Assembly (NCBI GenBank): GCA_902795355.1
Contig: CADBKZ010000015.1
Coordinates: 1 to 61,268, forward strand
From: an uncultured Ruminococcus sp.
GTDB lineage: Bacteria > Bacillota > Clostridia > Oscillospirales > CAG-272
Reading direction: 5' to 3'
DNA length: 61,268 nucleotides
Shown here: positions 1 to 7,516 of the stretch, one piece after another
Position numbering within the stretch: the first letter of the stretch is position 1
Layout of the letters: every line of letters starts with the position of its first letter
The notes under the pieces: model-generated
Database searches by the model: none
What the model was told of the DNA's origin: nothing
Seen by the model: only the letters and a program-made list of their open reading frames with translations
Translations under genes and position numbers: made by a program

Positions 1-132
1 AATTTCGCGGTAACTCTTTTCCATGCCGTCGGCAGGGGATTCGCTTTTCGCGTTCTTGAACGGCGCCGCGCAAATGGCCACGGGGCGAATCCGTTCGGGT
101 GCGAGAAGGCGTCCGTTCCCCGGGAATTATCG

Positions 133-282
133 TTATTGGGCAAGCGCGCCCGAATTGGTAATTGCGGTTCCCGTGGTTTTGCAGCCCGCAAGTTTGCTGT
201 ACGGCGAGAGCGTAACGGTCAGCGAGGAATCCCCGAATTGGTATTCCTCGGGAACGTTCTCGATGGTTACGGTATCTCTTCT
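133..282 (-). pseudogene. possible gene remnant downstream of the activase gene
   Basis: A minus-strand frame of about 49 codons reads like real protein (a stretch like TVTLSPYS is reminiscent of C-terminal strands of glycoside hydrolases) and ends at a TAA at 133-135. No start codon lies in frame: an in-frame TGA (283-285) precedes it. A well-placed ATG after GGAGAG lies just upstream in a different frame. This could be a frameshifted small gene or a decayed 3' end. The rest of 1-333 shows nothing else. Weak call. Confidence 0.2.
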
Positions 283-333
283 TCATTCTGACATCTCTCC
301 TTTTTTGATTGATTTCAAATTGTTTTTTCTTTT

Positions 334-1227
334 TTACACGACGGGGACCGACGCCTCGCGCAGAATGTTCCGCGCGCGGCAAAGTTGCTCCTCGGTGGGG
401 ATCCATGCGGGGTTTCCGTTGTCCGGTCTCCCCAAAAACGTCGCCTTGCTCCCGCCGTAGGCATGGTACGGGATCAGTTCCACGCCCTCGCAATGCCGCA
501 AACCGGCATAAAGCTCCGCGATCCTGCGGTAATGCGAATCCTCGGCGTTCACGCCGTTGACCAGAATGCACCGCAGCCGCGTTGCGGCTCCCATGGCGTC
601 GGCCGCTCGGAGATTTTGCAGGATGGTTCGGTTGGAAACGCCGGTGTAGGCTTGGTGCCGCTCGTCGTCGGTATCCTTAACGTCCCAAAGGAACAGCCGC
701 ACGTTCGGGAGAATTTCGGGGAGAAGGTCCCCGCAAAAGAACCCGCAGGTCTCCACCGCCGCGGAAACGCCCCGCTCGCGGCACATGGCCAGAAATTCCG
801 CAACCGGTTTCCCTTGCAGCAGGGGTTCCCCGCCCGAAAGCGTGACCCCGCCGTTCTCTCCGTAAAAAGCCTGATCGCGCAGGACCGTTTGCAGAACGCG
901 CTCGGTGGAGAGCTTTGTTCCGCAAAGAGTCAGCGCCTGTGTGGGGCACGCCGCGGCGCATCGGCCGCTCACCGCGCAGGCCGCGCGGTTGAACCGATGC
1001 CCTTCCCCGAGGGAAACCGAATGCGCGGCCTGCGGGCAGGAAGCCTCGCACGCCCCGCACCCGATACATCTTTTCGGGTCGTAGAGCAATTCGGGCGCCG
1101 CGCTCTGCGTTTCGGGGTTATGGCACCATCGGCGCCGCATTCCGCAGCCTTTGAGAAACACCGTGGTACGGATCCCCGGCCCATCATGCGTGCAAAAACG
1201 TTGAATTTCGGTTACTGTCAGTTCCAC
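334..1227 (-). CDS. glycyl radical enzyme activase (radical SAM), with altered cluster cysteines
   Basis: 297 residues, starting at GTG 6 bases after the stop of the glycyl radical enzyme gene, so probably translationally coupled. The family uses a [4Fe-4S] cluster and SAM to place the glycyl radical on the partner enzyme. The N-terminal DGPGIRT motif, GGEP at about 130, ETCG at about 160 and a ferredoxin-like insert (residues 54-94) identify it. Two oddities are directly visible. The radical-SAM CX3CX2C motif reads KGCGMRRRWC, so C28 and C35 are present but the middle Cys is Arg32 (CGC). In the insert the first cluster is complete (C54, C57, C60, C64) but the second has Ser87 in place of a Cys (C84, C90, C94). 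The protein is full length otherwise. It may be inactive, newly mutated or mis-sequenced. Confidence 0.88.
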   Translation of the reverse strand: MELTVTEIQRFCTHDGPGIRTTVFLKGCGMRRRWCHNPETQSAAPELLYDPKRCIGCGACEASCPQAAHSVSLGEGHRFNRAACAVSGRCAAACPTQALTLCGTKLSTERVLQTVLRDQAFYGENGGVTLSGGEPLLQGKPVAEFLAMCRERGVSAAVETCGFFCGDLLPEILPNVRLFLWDVKDTDDERHQAYTGVSNRTILQNLRAADAMGAATRLRCILVNGVNAEDSHYRRIAELYAGLRHCEGVELIPYHAYGGSKATFLGRPDNGNPAWIPTEEQLCRARNILREASVPVV

Positions 1228-1233
1228 AAAAAA

Positions 1234-3369
1234 TTACCGTTCCGTTTGTTCAATAATCATATTCTGCCATTCGCGGGAGAGCGAAACGAACCGCGCGTTC
1301 CAGCCGGAAACCCGAACCGAAAGCGTTTGATACTGTTCCGGATGCTCCTGCGCCTCTTTGAGAAGCGACGCGTCCGCAACATCCAGCTGCATGAAAAAGC
1401 CGTTCAGCGCGACAAACCCGCGAAGCAACGCTTCGAGCGCCTGCAACCCATCCTCGCCCTTTACGGCCGACGGCAGGAGCTTGACATCCAGCGCGCACCC
1501 CGTTGCCAGCAGGGAAAGGTCGGCTTTGCAATAGGAGCGGATCACCGCCGTTACGCCCTCTCGGTCGGTTCCCGGGGTGGGCGAGCTGTTCCCCGCCAGA
1601 ACCTCGCCGCAGCATCTCCCATGGGGGGCGGCGAGCCGGTGCGGCAACCACTCGATTTGCCTGCCGAACGTGCTGACTCCCGCGGGGAACCGATACCCGC
1701 AGCAACCGTCCAGCGAGCGGCAGATCTTTGCAAAGTCTTTCAGGAGACGGGCCGCCAGCGCGTCAACCTCGTCGTTGTCGTTTCCGTAATAGGCGTACCG
1801 CGTTTTCACGGATTCGCGCAACGCTTCCTCGCCTTCCCAATTCTTTTTCAGGATTTCGCAAAATTCGGGAAGCGTGAGGCGGCGTTCTTCATACACCAGC
1901 TTCCGGATGGCATACAGACTGTTCACCGCGTCCGCAAGGCCGCCGAGGTGGGGAGAGATCAGGTTATAAACCGGACCGCCTTCCAGATAGCTCTGCGCCT
2001 TTTCCACGCATCCTTTTTCAAACAGGGAAACCGCCGTACACGGCGTTGCTTTGACCCACTCCCAATTCCCCTCCGCGTCCCGACGGTCGCATTTGCAGGC
2101 GCGCTTGGCGGCCACATCCCGAACGGCGGCTTCCAAATCGGAGCGGTAGCGCGCGTAAAGCGTTTCAAAATCGCTCGCTTCCACGGGCGAGCGATACCCG
2201 CCGAGCGTTTTCTCCTGTAACACCCAAAGGGAATCGAACGGAACATAGTTGAAAAAGGTTTTGCCCGGGATTTGGACTTCCCAACAGCCGTCGTTGGCGA
2301 AATTCGCGGCCTCGGCCTCGGAATAGCCGTCCTGTTGCAGGGCTTTCATAACAAGGTCCTCGTTATAAACGGCGAGCATGCCGCCGCCATAGCGCATCAC
2401 TTCCGCCACGCGGCGCAAAAACCGCGGGTCGGTACGGGGGTTCAGCCGGACCGAGGTGGGAAAATCGCTGATCCCCAATTCTTCCAAAATGTCCAGCACC
2501 AGATAGCTGACCTCGTTGGTCACATCCCGCCCCTGCGCATCCACGCCGCCGATCAGGATGTTTTGGTAATGCTGGGCGTCGCCGCTGACGTAGTTGCCGC
2601 CGACGATCCATTCGCATCCTTTAATGAAGAAATGCGCGAGGATCTCGCGGGCCTCATCCAAAGTCAGGGTCCCCGCTTCGAGGTCGCGTTTGAGATAGTC
2701 GCCCAACAGCACGTCGATCCGCCCGATCCCCGGCCAATTCCCGCAAAGCCGCAGGAACGCGAACGAAAACCACAGGCTTTGCACCGCTTCATAAAAACCG
2801 GTAGCCGGCTCCATGGGAACGCGCAGAAGATTCCGGTAATTGGCGGCGTACTCCGGCTTTCCCCGAAGCGCGTCCAGATACCGCTCGTGAAAGACCGACA
2901 TGGCGTCCAGACACTTGACGCAGCTTTGCAAAAAGTCCCTTTTTTCGCCTTTTTCCGGATGTTTCGCAAGCGAATCCTCCACATTTTGCCGAATATGTTG
3001 GATTCCCTTTTTCAGAACCGTTTCAAAATCCACGGTCAGGTGGCTGACGCTGCGAAAGACCGGCTGACCCGCATAGGTTGCGGGCACCCGATGGTCGATT
3101 GCAATCCCCAAAGTCGCCGCGCCGCTGATGCGCTCGCCGCGGCAAACGCGAATGGGCGCCTCCCGCGCAATTCGTTCAACAGCAAGGTCATATTGTGCAA
3201 GTTCGGACATTTTATGAAAGCGTTCCGTTGGAATATCATCCAAAGAAACGGCCGGCGTTTTGCGCGTATCCAAGCCGTATCGATGATGCAGGGAATCGTA
3301 GGCGAACGCCCTTGTTTCCTCGCTTAACCGAACCGGCCGTTCCAACCGGTTCGGAGATTCAAAAATCAT
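1234..3369 (-). CDS. glycyl radical enzyme (PFL/diol-dehydratase superfamily), substrate unassigned
   Basis: 711 residues from the ATG at 3369, chosen because AAAGGAG sits 9 bases upstream; an ATG three codons earlier abuts the Shine-Dalgarno. The active-site loop reads NDGCWE (Cys about 362, Glu about 364), the Cys-x-Glu pattern of dehydratase and lyase types rather than the Cys-Cys of true pyruvate formate-lyase. The C-terminal glycyl loop is RVSGWNARF with Gly about 689, 22 residues from the end. The enzyme would be oxygen-sensitive and cytoplasmic. The GRE-activase pair with a divergent AraC regulator suggests an inducible catabolic step. I cannot name the substrate; loop residues differ from those I know for CutC, glycerol dehydratase or HpdB. 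Confidence 0.92.
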   Translation of the reverse strand: MIFESPNRLERPVRLSEETRAFAYDSLHHRYGLDTRKTPAVSLDDIPTERFHKMSELAQYDLAVERIAREAPIRVCRGERISGAATLGIAIDHRVPATYAGQPVFRSVSHLTVDFETVLKKGIQHIRQNVEDSLAKHPEKGEKRDFLQSCVKCLDAMSVFHERYLDALRGKPEYAANYRNLLRVPMEPATGFYEAVQSLWFSFAFLRLCGNWPGIGRIDVLLGDYLKRDLEAGTLTLDEAREILAHFFIKGCEWIVGGNYVSGDAQHYQNILIGGVDAQGRDVTNEVSYLVLDILEELGISDFPTSVRLNPRTDPRFLRRVAEVMRYGGGMLAVYNEDLVMKALQQDGYSEAEAANFANDGCWEVQIPGKTFFNYVPFDSLWVLQEKTLGGYRSPVEASDFETLYARYRSDLEAAVRDVAAKRACKCDRRDAEGNWEWVKATPCTAVSLFEKGCVEKAQSYLEGGPVYNLISPHLGGLADAVNSLYAIRKLVYEERRLTLPEFCEILKKNWEGEEALRESVKTRYAYYGNDNDEVDALAARLLKDFAKICRSLDGCCGYRFPAGVSTFGRQIEWLPHRLAAPHGRCCGEVLAGNSSPTPGTDREGVTAVIRSYCKADLSLLATGCALDVKLLPSAVKGEDGLQALEALLRGFVALNGFFMQLDVADASLLKEAQEHPEQYQTLSVRVSGWNARFVSLSREWQNMIIEQTER

Positions 3370-3392
3370 ACCGTTCATCTCCTTTTATATTT

Positions 3393-3420
3393 ATCATAGC
3401 ACACAATTTCAAAAAAACAA
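3393..3420 (-). promoter_or_regulatory. candidate promoter of the glycyl radical enzyme operon
   Basis: Minus-strand TTGTTT (3415-3420), 16-base spacer, TATGAT (3393-3398), 24 bases upstream of the chosen start. Its -35 box directly abuts the -35 box of the divergent AraC promoter (3421-3426). Confidence 0.45.
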
Positions 3421-3449
3421 TTGACAATCCTACAAAAAACATGTATAAT
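3421..3449 (+). promoter_or_regulatory. sigma-A promoter of the AraC regulator gene
   Basis: Perfect TTGACA (3421-3426), 17-base spacer and TATAAT (3444-3449). It leaves a leader of about 130 bases before the start at 3584. Confidence 0.9.
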
Positions 3450-3583
3450 ACTCTATAAAGGGGAAAACAAAAACGGATCTTCCGGATTTTTTTACCGCTT
3501 TTTCCGCATTTTCCCGTCATATTGCACCAAAAAACAACTTTCTTTATTTTGAAAAAATGAAACGGGAATCGGAGAGCGGCGGT

Positions 3584-4372
3584 ATGGAGATTCGGGAACT
3601 GGAAATCAAATTTGAACAATGCGTCAATTTCAAACGAATGGATATGGAAGGATTGCACCATGTGAAATCGCTCCCTTATCTTTCGGTGGTACAATCGGTA
3701 GAGGGGAGCTACGATATTCAGATCGGGGACGGACCGTTATACCAAACGGGCGACGGCGGCTTTTTTGTTGCCGCCTCGCAGGTCACGCAGAACATCCTGC
3801 ACCACTCCAACCCCGAAACGCACCGGATGCACAACCGCTGGATCTTTTTGGATGTGGTGGTGAACCGGAAATACCGGTTGGATATGGTGTACCGTTTCCC
3901 CACCGTTCTGCCCCCCGCGGAAGCTGAGGAAATGAAAAAGCTGTTTGACGAGCTGTTTTCCGCGCCCGACGACATCTGCCGCCGTTTGAGCCTTCACTAC
4001 CGCATCATCGGCGTGCTTTTGCGCGCGGCGACCCCGATTGAATATTCGGACAAGGACGATCCTCTTTTCGGCGTGATTAAATACATTGAAAAGCATTACC
4101 GGCAGAAAATCAGCGTCGGGGAGCTTGCAAAATCGGTCCATCTTTCGGAATCCGGCTTTTACCTCGCGTTTCAGCGGGTGTTCCAGACCTCGCCGATCGC
4201 GTACCTGAACCATTACCGCCTGACGCTCGCTTCCTATTTGCTGCGGGAAACCGACAAAACCATTGCCCAGATCTCCGAGGAAGTCGGATTTTCGGATCAG
4301 CTCTATTTCAGCAAAATGTTCCGAAGGGTCTTTTTGGTCTCCCCGCGCGCGTACCGGAAAAGTCGCGTATAA
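3584..4372 (+). CDS. AraC-family transcriptional regulator
   Basis: 262 residues. The start at 3584 has GGAG about 9 bases upstream; an earlier in-frame ATG at 3557 has no ribosome site. Residues 1-130 form a cupin-like ligand domain. The last ~100 residues hold two helix-turn-helix motifs of the AraC type (ISVGELAKSVHLS and TIAQISEEVGFSDQLYFSKMF, ending in SPRAYRK). It is divergent from the glycyl radical enzyme operon and the two promoters abut, so it most likely controls that operon and perhaps itself. The ligand is unknown. Confidence 0.9.
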   Translation: MEIRELEIKFEQCVNFKRMDMEGLHHVKSLPYLSVVQSVEGSYDIQIGDGPLYQTGDGGFFVAASQVTQNILHHSNPETHRMHNRWIFLDVVVNRKYRLDMVYRFPTVLPPAEAEEMKKLFDELFSAPDDICRRLSLHYRIIGVLLRAATPIEYSDKDDPLFGVIKYIEKHYRQKISVGELAKSVHLSESGFYLAFQRVFQTSPIAYLNHYRLTLASYLLRETDKTIAQISEEVGFSDQLYFSKMFRRVFLVSPRAYRKSRV

Positions 4373-4397
4373 GTTCGGGGAACGCCGCGATTTTCTA

Positions 4398-4426
4398 TTG
4401 ACATTTCCGGCGAAACGTGGTAAAAT
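4398..4426 (+). promoter_or_regulatory. promoter with conserved spacer, copy 1
   Basis: TTGACA (4398-4403), 17-base spacer, TAAAAT (4421-4426) with an extended -10 (GTGG before it). The 34 bases from 4395 match 6391-6424 at all but two positions, including the whole spacer. Confidence 0.85.
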
Positions 4427-4479
4427 AAAGGTAAATCAAAATACGGCCCGAAAAGCCGGAGAAAAGGAGCATTTGAACC

Positions 4480-4986
4480 ATGGCGGAAGAAGAGAAAGAC
4501 CTGAAACAGGAAGAAAAAACCGAAGAGGCGGCCGCCGAGACCGAGACCGCCGAAGAGGAAAAGAAACCCGAAAAGAAAGAAAACGCGTTCTCGCGCTTTT
4601 GGAAAAAGACCAAACAATCCGTGAACGACGCGGTTCTGGAAAGCAAGATCCGCTCGGCATACGAAAAGGCGCACGCGTCCTTTGAGATTTACGCGAAGGA
4701 CGAACTGTTCACCAACCGCGTCAGCGGGGAGATTGCGGACGGCGTTCTGACGGTGTTCGGCAGCGTGGACGTCAAGCCCTGTTCCGTTGTGATCGCCGAC
4801 GACAAGGAAGAAACCGCCTACTACGCGGTCAGCACGTCGGAAACCACGGTGAAATCCATGGTGGAAGGCGAGGAATACGAGCGCGCCGGAACCGCAATCG
4901 TATTGGATCCGAACGTGGAAGAAGTTCGGGTGGTAAAAGCGGGCAAACGCTATTTCATCTACAAAGGCGAAGAAAAGCACGATTGA
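4480..4986 (+). CDS. acidic protein of unknown function
   Basis: 168 residues after AGGAG. I do not recognise the family. Residues 1-38 are almost entirely Glu, Lys, Ala and Thr (low complexity, probably disordered), followed by a charged helical stretch (FSRFWKKTKQSVNDA) and then about 110 residues that look like a mixed beta domain (strands such as GVLTVFGSVDV, SVVIADD, EVRVVKAGKRYFIYKG). There is no signal peptide or membrane segment. It is monocistronic: own promoter at 4398, terminator at 5042. Confidence 0.75.
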   Translation: MAEEEKDLKQEEKTEEAAAETETAEEEKKPEKKENAFSRFWKKTKQSVNDAVLESKIRSAYEKAHASFEIYAKDELFTNRVSGEIADGVLTVFGSVDVKPCSVVIADDKEETAYYAVSTSETTVKSMVEGEEYERAGTAIVLDPNVEEVRVVKAGKRYFIYKGEEKHD

Positions 4987-5041
4987 CAACCTTCCCCGCG
5001 GGGCTTGTTCTCCCCGCGGGCAGGTGAACGCCTCAAATTTC

Positions 5042-5090
5042 CGCCGCCCTGTAACGGAAAATCCGTTGCGGGGCGGCGAAAAATTTTTTT
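5042..5090 (+). terminator. intrinsic terminator
   Basis: GC-rich hairpin (CGCCGCCC pairs with GGGCGGCG, extended by TAACGGA/TCCGTTG) followed by a run of seven T. It lies 55 bases after the acidic-protein gene. Confidence 0.85.
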
Positions 5091-5099
5091 AGATTTCTA

Positions 5100-5128
5100 T
5101 TGACAATCAATATATTTTATGATATAAT
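5100..5128 (+). promoter_or_regulatory. sigma-A promoter of the membrane protein gene
   Basis: Perfect TTGACA (5100-5105), 17 bases, TATAAT (5123-5128), 31 bases before the start at 5160. Confidence 0.92.
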
Positions 5129-5159
5129 CAAGATACCACAAAAGAAAGGGGAATCCGAA

Positions 5160-6368
5160 ATGGTGCCACAAAAAATGGAACGTTTGTTGCGCTTGGGGCG
5201 TTTTGCGCTCCGTTCGATGGTTGTTTACCTGTTTTTTGCGATGTCGTCGGTGAGTTCTTGGCTGATTGCCGACCATAATAACTACAATGCCCGCGGCCAA
5301 TTCACCTATCTTCCCATTTCCGCGCTTTGCGCGGCGTGTTTAACGCTTTCCCTGCTGTTCTATTATTCGCTGGTCCGTGCCGAATCGGTACATAACGACG
5401 GCCTGCGCGATCGCTTTCTCGCCGTTTGGGACAGAAACGATCCGCCCCGTTTCGGAAAGCGGCTGAAAACCGTCCTCGGCTCTCCCGAACTCCACTCCGA
5501 TTGGATCGTTCATTCCTTCCTGCTTCTTGTCTTTCCCTCGGCGTTCGGGCATCGGCCGCTTCTCCTGTTGCTTGGCGACTACGCCGGCAAAGGCGCCGTT
5601 CTCCTGATTATGATCCCCGCGCTTGCCCTGCTTTGCTTTGCGGCAAAACTCTCGGCATGTTCGGCATGGTCGGTGGAATGGAGCCGAAAGGCGAACAAAC
5701 CGCGTCCGCAAAAAACGCCGCTCCGCCGGCCGCTGTTGCGCGCGATCCTGTTATGGGGAATTTTCCTGCTTACCGCCGCGCTTTCCCCTTTGGGGCTTCG
5801 GTCGGTCTACTCGCTCTACCAAATTTTGCGGCTTGCAAATCCGTGGATCCTTATTCCCGTTATCGTCGGCGGCCTGTTTTTCTGCTACCTGATCCGGCTT
5901 TTCATTGCCGTTGGAAAGCGGCTGCGACTACTCCGGCGTTTGCGTGCATTCTGCAAAAAGAACGGCTATGAGCTATTGAACGTTAAAAACAGCATTCGCA
6001 CGCTCGTTTTCCCGCACGGCGGAGCCAATTTTGCCCTGCAAAAGGAGGATGTTCGATACGATTGCCGCCTGATTTCCAGCCTGCGGCGGCATTCCCCCCT
6101 GCTCTTTCGGGAAGAAGGAACCGTAACCTGCACTCACGTGTTCAGATTTTTCACCCTGAACCTGTTCCATTACGACGTTACCTACGATTTCCAATTTGAA
6201 AGCGACGGAAAAAAGATTCTGGTCCTGCTTCCCGCGCCGATCGAGGTGTTTGTTAGCGGTTTCGGCGTAACACAGCTTGCCGAATCCGGCAGTAGGATTG
6301 CCGATTGCACGCTCTATGGCGCGGCCGATTTTCTGCACGCATTGGAGCGGAACGTGGTTGGGCGATAG
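5160..6368 (+). CDS. polytopic membrane protein of unknown function
   Basis: 402 residues; start set by GAAAGGGG upstream of the ATG at 5160. About six hydrophobic segments are visible: near residues 18-37, 50-72, 115-135, 145-165, 195-212 and 225-248. The C-terminal ~140 residues are soluble, probably cytoplasmic, and rich in Arg and beta strands. No known family motif was recognised. It has its own promoter and no co-transcribed partner, so context gives no functional hint. Confidence 0.8.
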   Translation: MVPQKMERLLRLGRFALRSMVVYLFFAMSSVSSWLIADHNNYNARGQFTYLPISALCAACLTLSLLFYYSLVRAESVHNDGLRDRFLAVWDRNDPPRFGKRLKTVLGSPELHSDWIVHSFLLLVFPSAFGHRPLLLLLGDYAGKGAVLLIMIPALALLCFAAKLSACSAWSVEWSRKANKPRPQKTPLRRPLLRAILLWGIFLLTAALSPLGLRSVYSLYQILRLANPWILIPVIVGGLFFCYLIRLFIAVGKRLRLLRRLRAFCKKNGYELLNVKNSIRTLVFPHGGANFALQKEDVRYDCRLISSLRRHSPLLFREEGTVTCTHVFRFFTLNLFHYDVTYDFQFESDGKKILVLLPAPIEVFVSGFGVTQLAESGSRIADCTLYGAADFLHALERNVVGR

Positions 6369-6393
6369 TTTTCCTGACTCCGCTGCTTCCCTA

Positions 6394-6422
6394 TTGACAT
6401 TTCCGGCAAAATGTGGTAAAAT
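6394..6422 (+). promoter_or_regulatory. promoter with conserved spacer, copy 2
   Basis: TTGACA (6394-6399), 17-base spacer, TAAAAT (6417-6422). Near-identical to the promoter at 4398 across -35, spacer and -10. Confidence 0.85.
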
Positions 6423-6513
6423 AAGCATGGCCGGCATAGCGCGGAACGGGCGGCGGGAAGCCGCGGGTTCTCCGATTCTTTGCCCGCCGATCCCATTTGA
6501 AACGAGGCATACC

Positions 6514-7422
6514 ATGGATCAACGAATTTCCGATTTCAGTCAGGCGGCAAGCGTTCGCGAGGTGGCGCTGCGCGGCGGAAAGGCCGACGGCGTCCGCCTT
6601 TTGGAGATCGACAACGGCGTTCTCCGGTTTCAGTTGAACTTGGAGAAAGGCTTGGACATTTATCAGCTCTGGCACCGCGGCATGAACGTCCCGTTCCTCT
6701 GCAAGAACGGGCTCGGCCATGCCAACGCCCCCTTTGCCGCCTGCTTTGAGGGCGGCATGCTCTACACCTGCGGCATGGACAGCTTGGGCGTTCGGGAAGG
6801 GTTCCCCGTTCACGGGTCGCTCCATTCCATTGCCCCCGCGGTCTCCCTTTGCCGCTGCGACGAGGGCGGCGTTACCGTGGAAGCCGACCTGACCGACAGC
6901 GCGCTGGACGGCAAACATCTGGTCCTGCACCGCCGCGTTCACACCGACGTCGGCTCCGACGCCTTGGAAGTATGCGACGTTCTGGAAAACAAGGGATATT
7001 CCGACGCGGATTACTGCCTGCTCTACCACGTGAACCTCGGCTACCCGTTCCTTGACGAGGGCGTGACCATTACCTCCGATTGCAACCGCGTTCAGCCCCG
7101 GAACGAGGGCTATTCCTACCCGATTTCCGAGCGCAGCCGCTTCCCCGCCCCCGTGGACAACGAGGCGGAACGCTGCTACTTTATCGACCACAAAACGCCC
7201 GAGGTGACCGTTCGGAACGAGAAGCTGAAAAAGCAGTTTCTCCTTTCCTATTCGGGCGAAACGCTTCCCGCGTTCGTGCAGTGGAACAACAACGCCTCGG
7301 GCGATTATGTGCTGGGTCTGGAACCCGCCACCACTTACCTCGACGACCTGTTCCGTTATTCGGTGATCCGTCCCGCGGAGAAAATCGGGTTCTCGGTCCG
7401 GCTTCGGATCTCCGACCTCTGA
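6514..7422 (+). CDS. aldose 1-epimerase family protein (DUF4432-like)
   Basis: 302 residues. The ATG at 6514 follows GAGG. The sequence resembles the DUF4432 branch of the galactose-mutarotase fold: an LEKGLDIY segment near residue 50, GGMLYTCG near 90, FPVHGSLHS with a conserved His near 105, and LLYHVNLGYPFL near 170 holding a second conserved His. The family is predicted to bind or epimerise sugars in the cytoplasm; the real substrate is unknown. It is monocistronic between the promoter at 6394 and the terminator at 7445. Confidence 0.82.
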   Translation: MDQRISDFSQAASVREVALRGGKADGVRLLEIDNGVLRFQLNLEKGLDIYQLWHRGMNVPFLCKNGLGHANAPFAACFEGGMLYTCGMDSLGVREGFPVHGSLHSIAPAVSLCRCDEGGVTVEADLTDSALDGKHLVLHRRVHTDVGSDALEVCDVLENKGYSDADYCLLYHVNLGYPFLDEGVTITSDCNRVQPRNEGYSYPISERSRFPAPVDNEAERCYFIDHKTPEVTVRNEKLKKQFLLSYSGETLPAFVQWNNNASGDYVLGLEPATTYLDDLFRYSVIRPAEKIGFSVRLRISDL

Positions 7423-7444
7423 CCCGTTTCCCCGCAAGCCGAGC

Positions 7445-7490
7445 AAAAGCGGCGGCATCGTGTTTTCACGATGCCGCCGCTTTTGTTTTG
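7445..7490. terminator. bidirectional intrinsic terminator
   Basis: An 18-bp perfect stem (AAAAGCGGCGGCATCGTG) with a TTTT loop, flanked by A and T runs, lies between the convergent epimerase and esterase genes. Confidence 0.92.
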
Positions 7491-7516
7491 CCGGATAAAA
7501 TCGCTCGGTTTGGGAG

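Noticed and set aside
1100..1160. Sequencing frameshift as the cause of the missing activase cysteine
   Set aside because: The frame is continuous with good motifs on both sides; only a substitution (not an indel) can explain Arg32.
385..2220. 611-codon open frame on the plus strand across the glycyl radical enzyme
   Set aside because: Antisense shadow of genes with clear catalytic motifs; low-complexity Arg/Pro-rich translation typical of GC-rich DNA.
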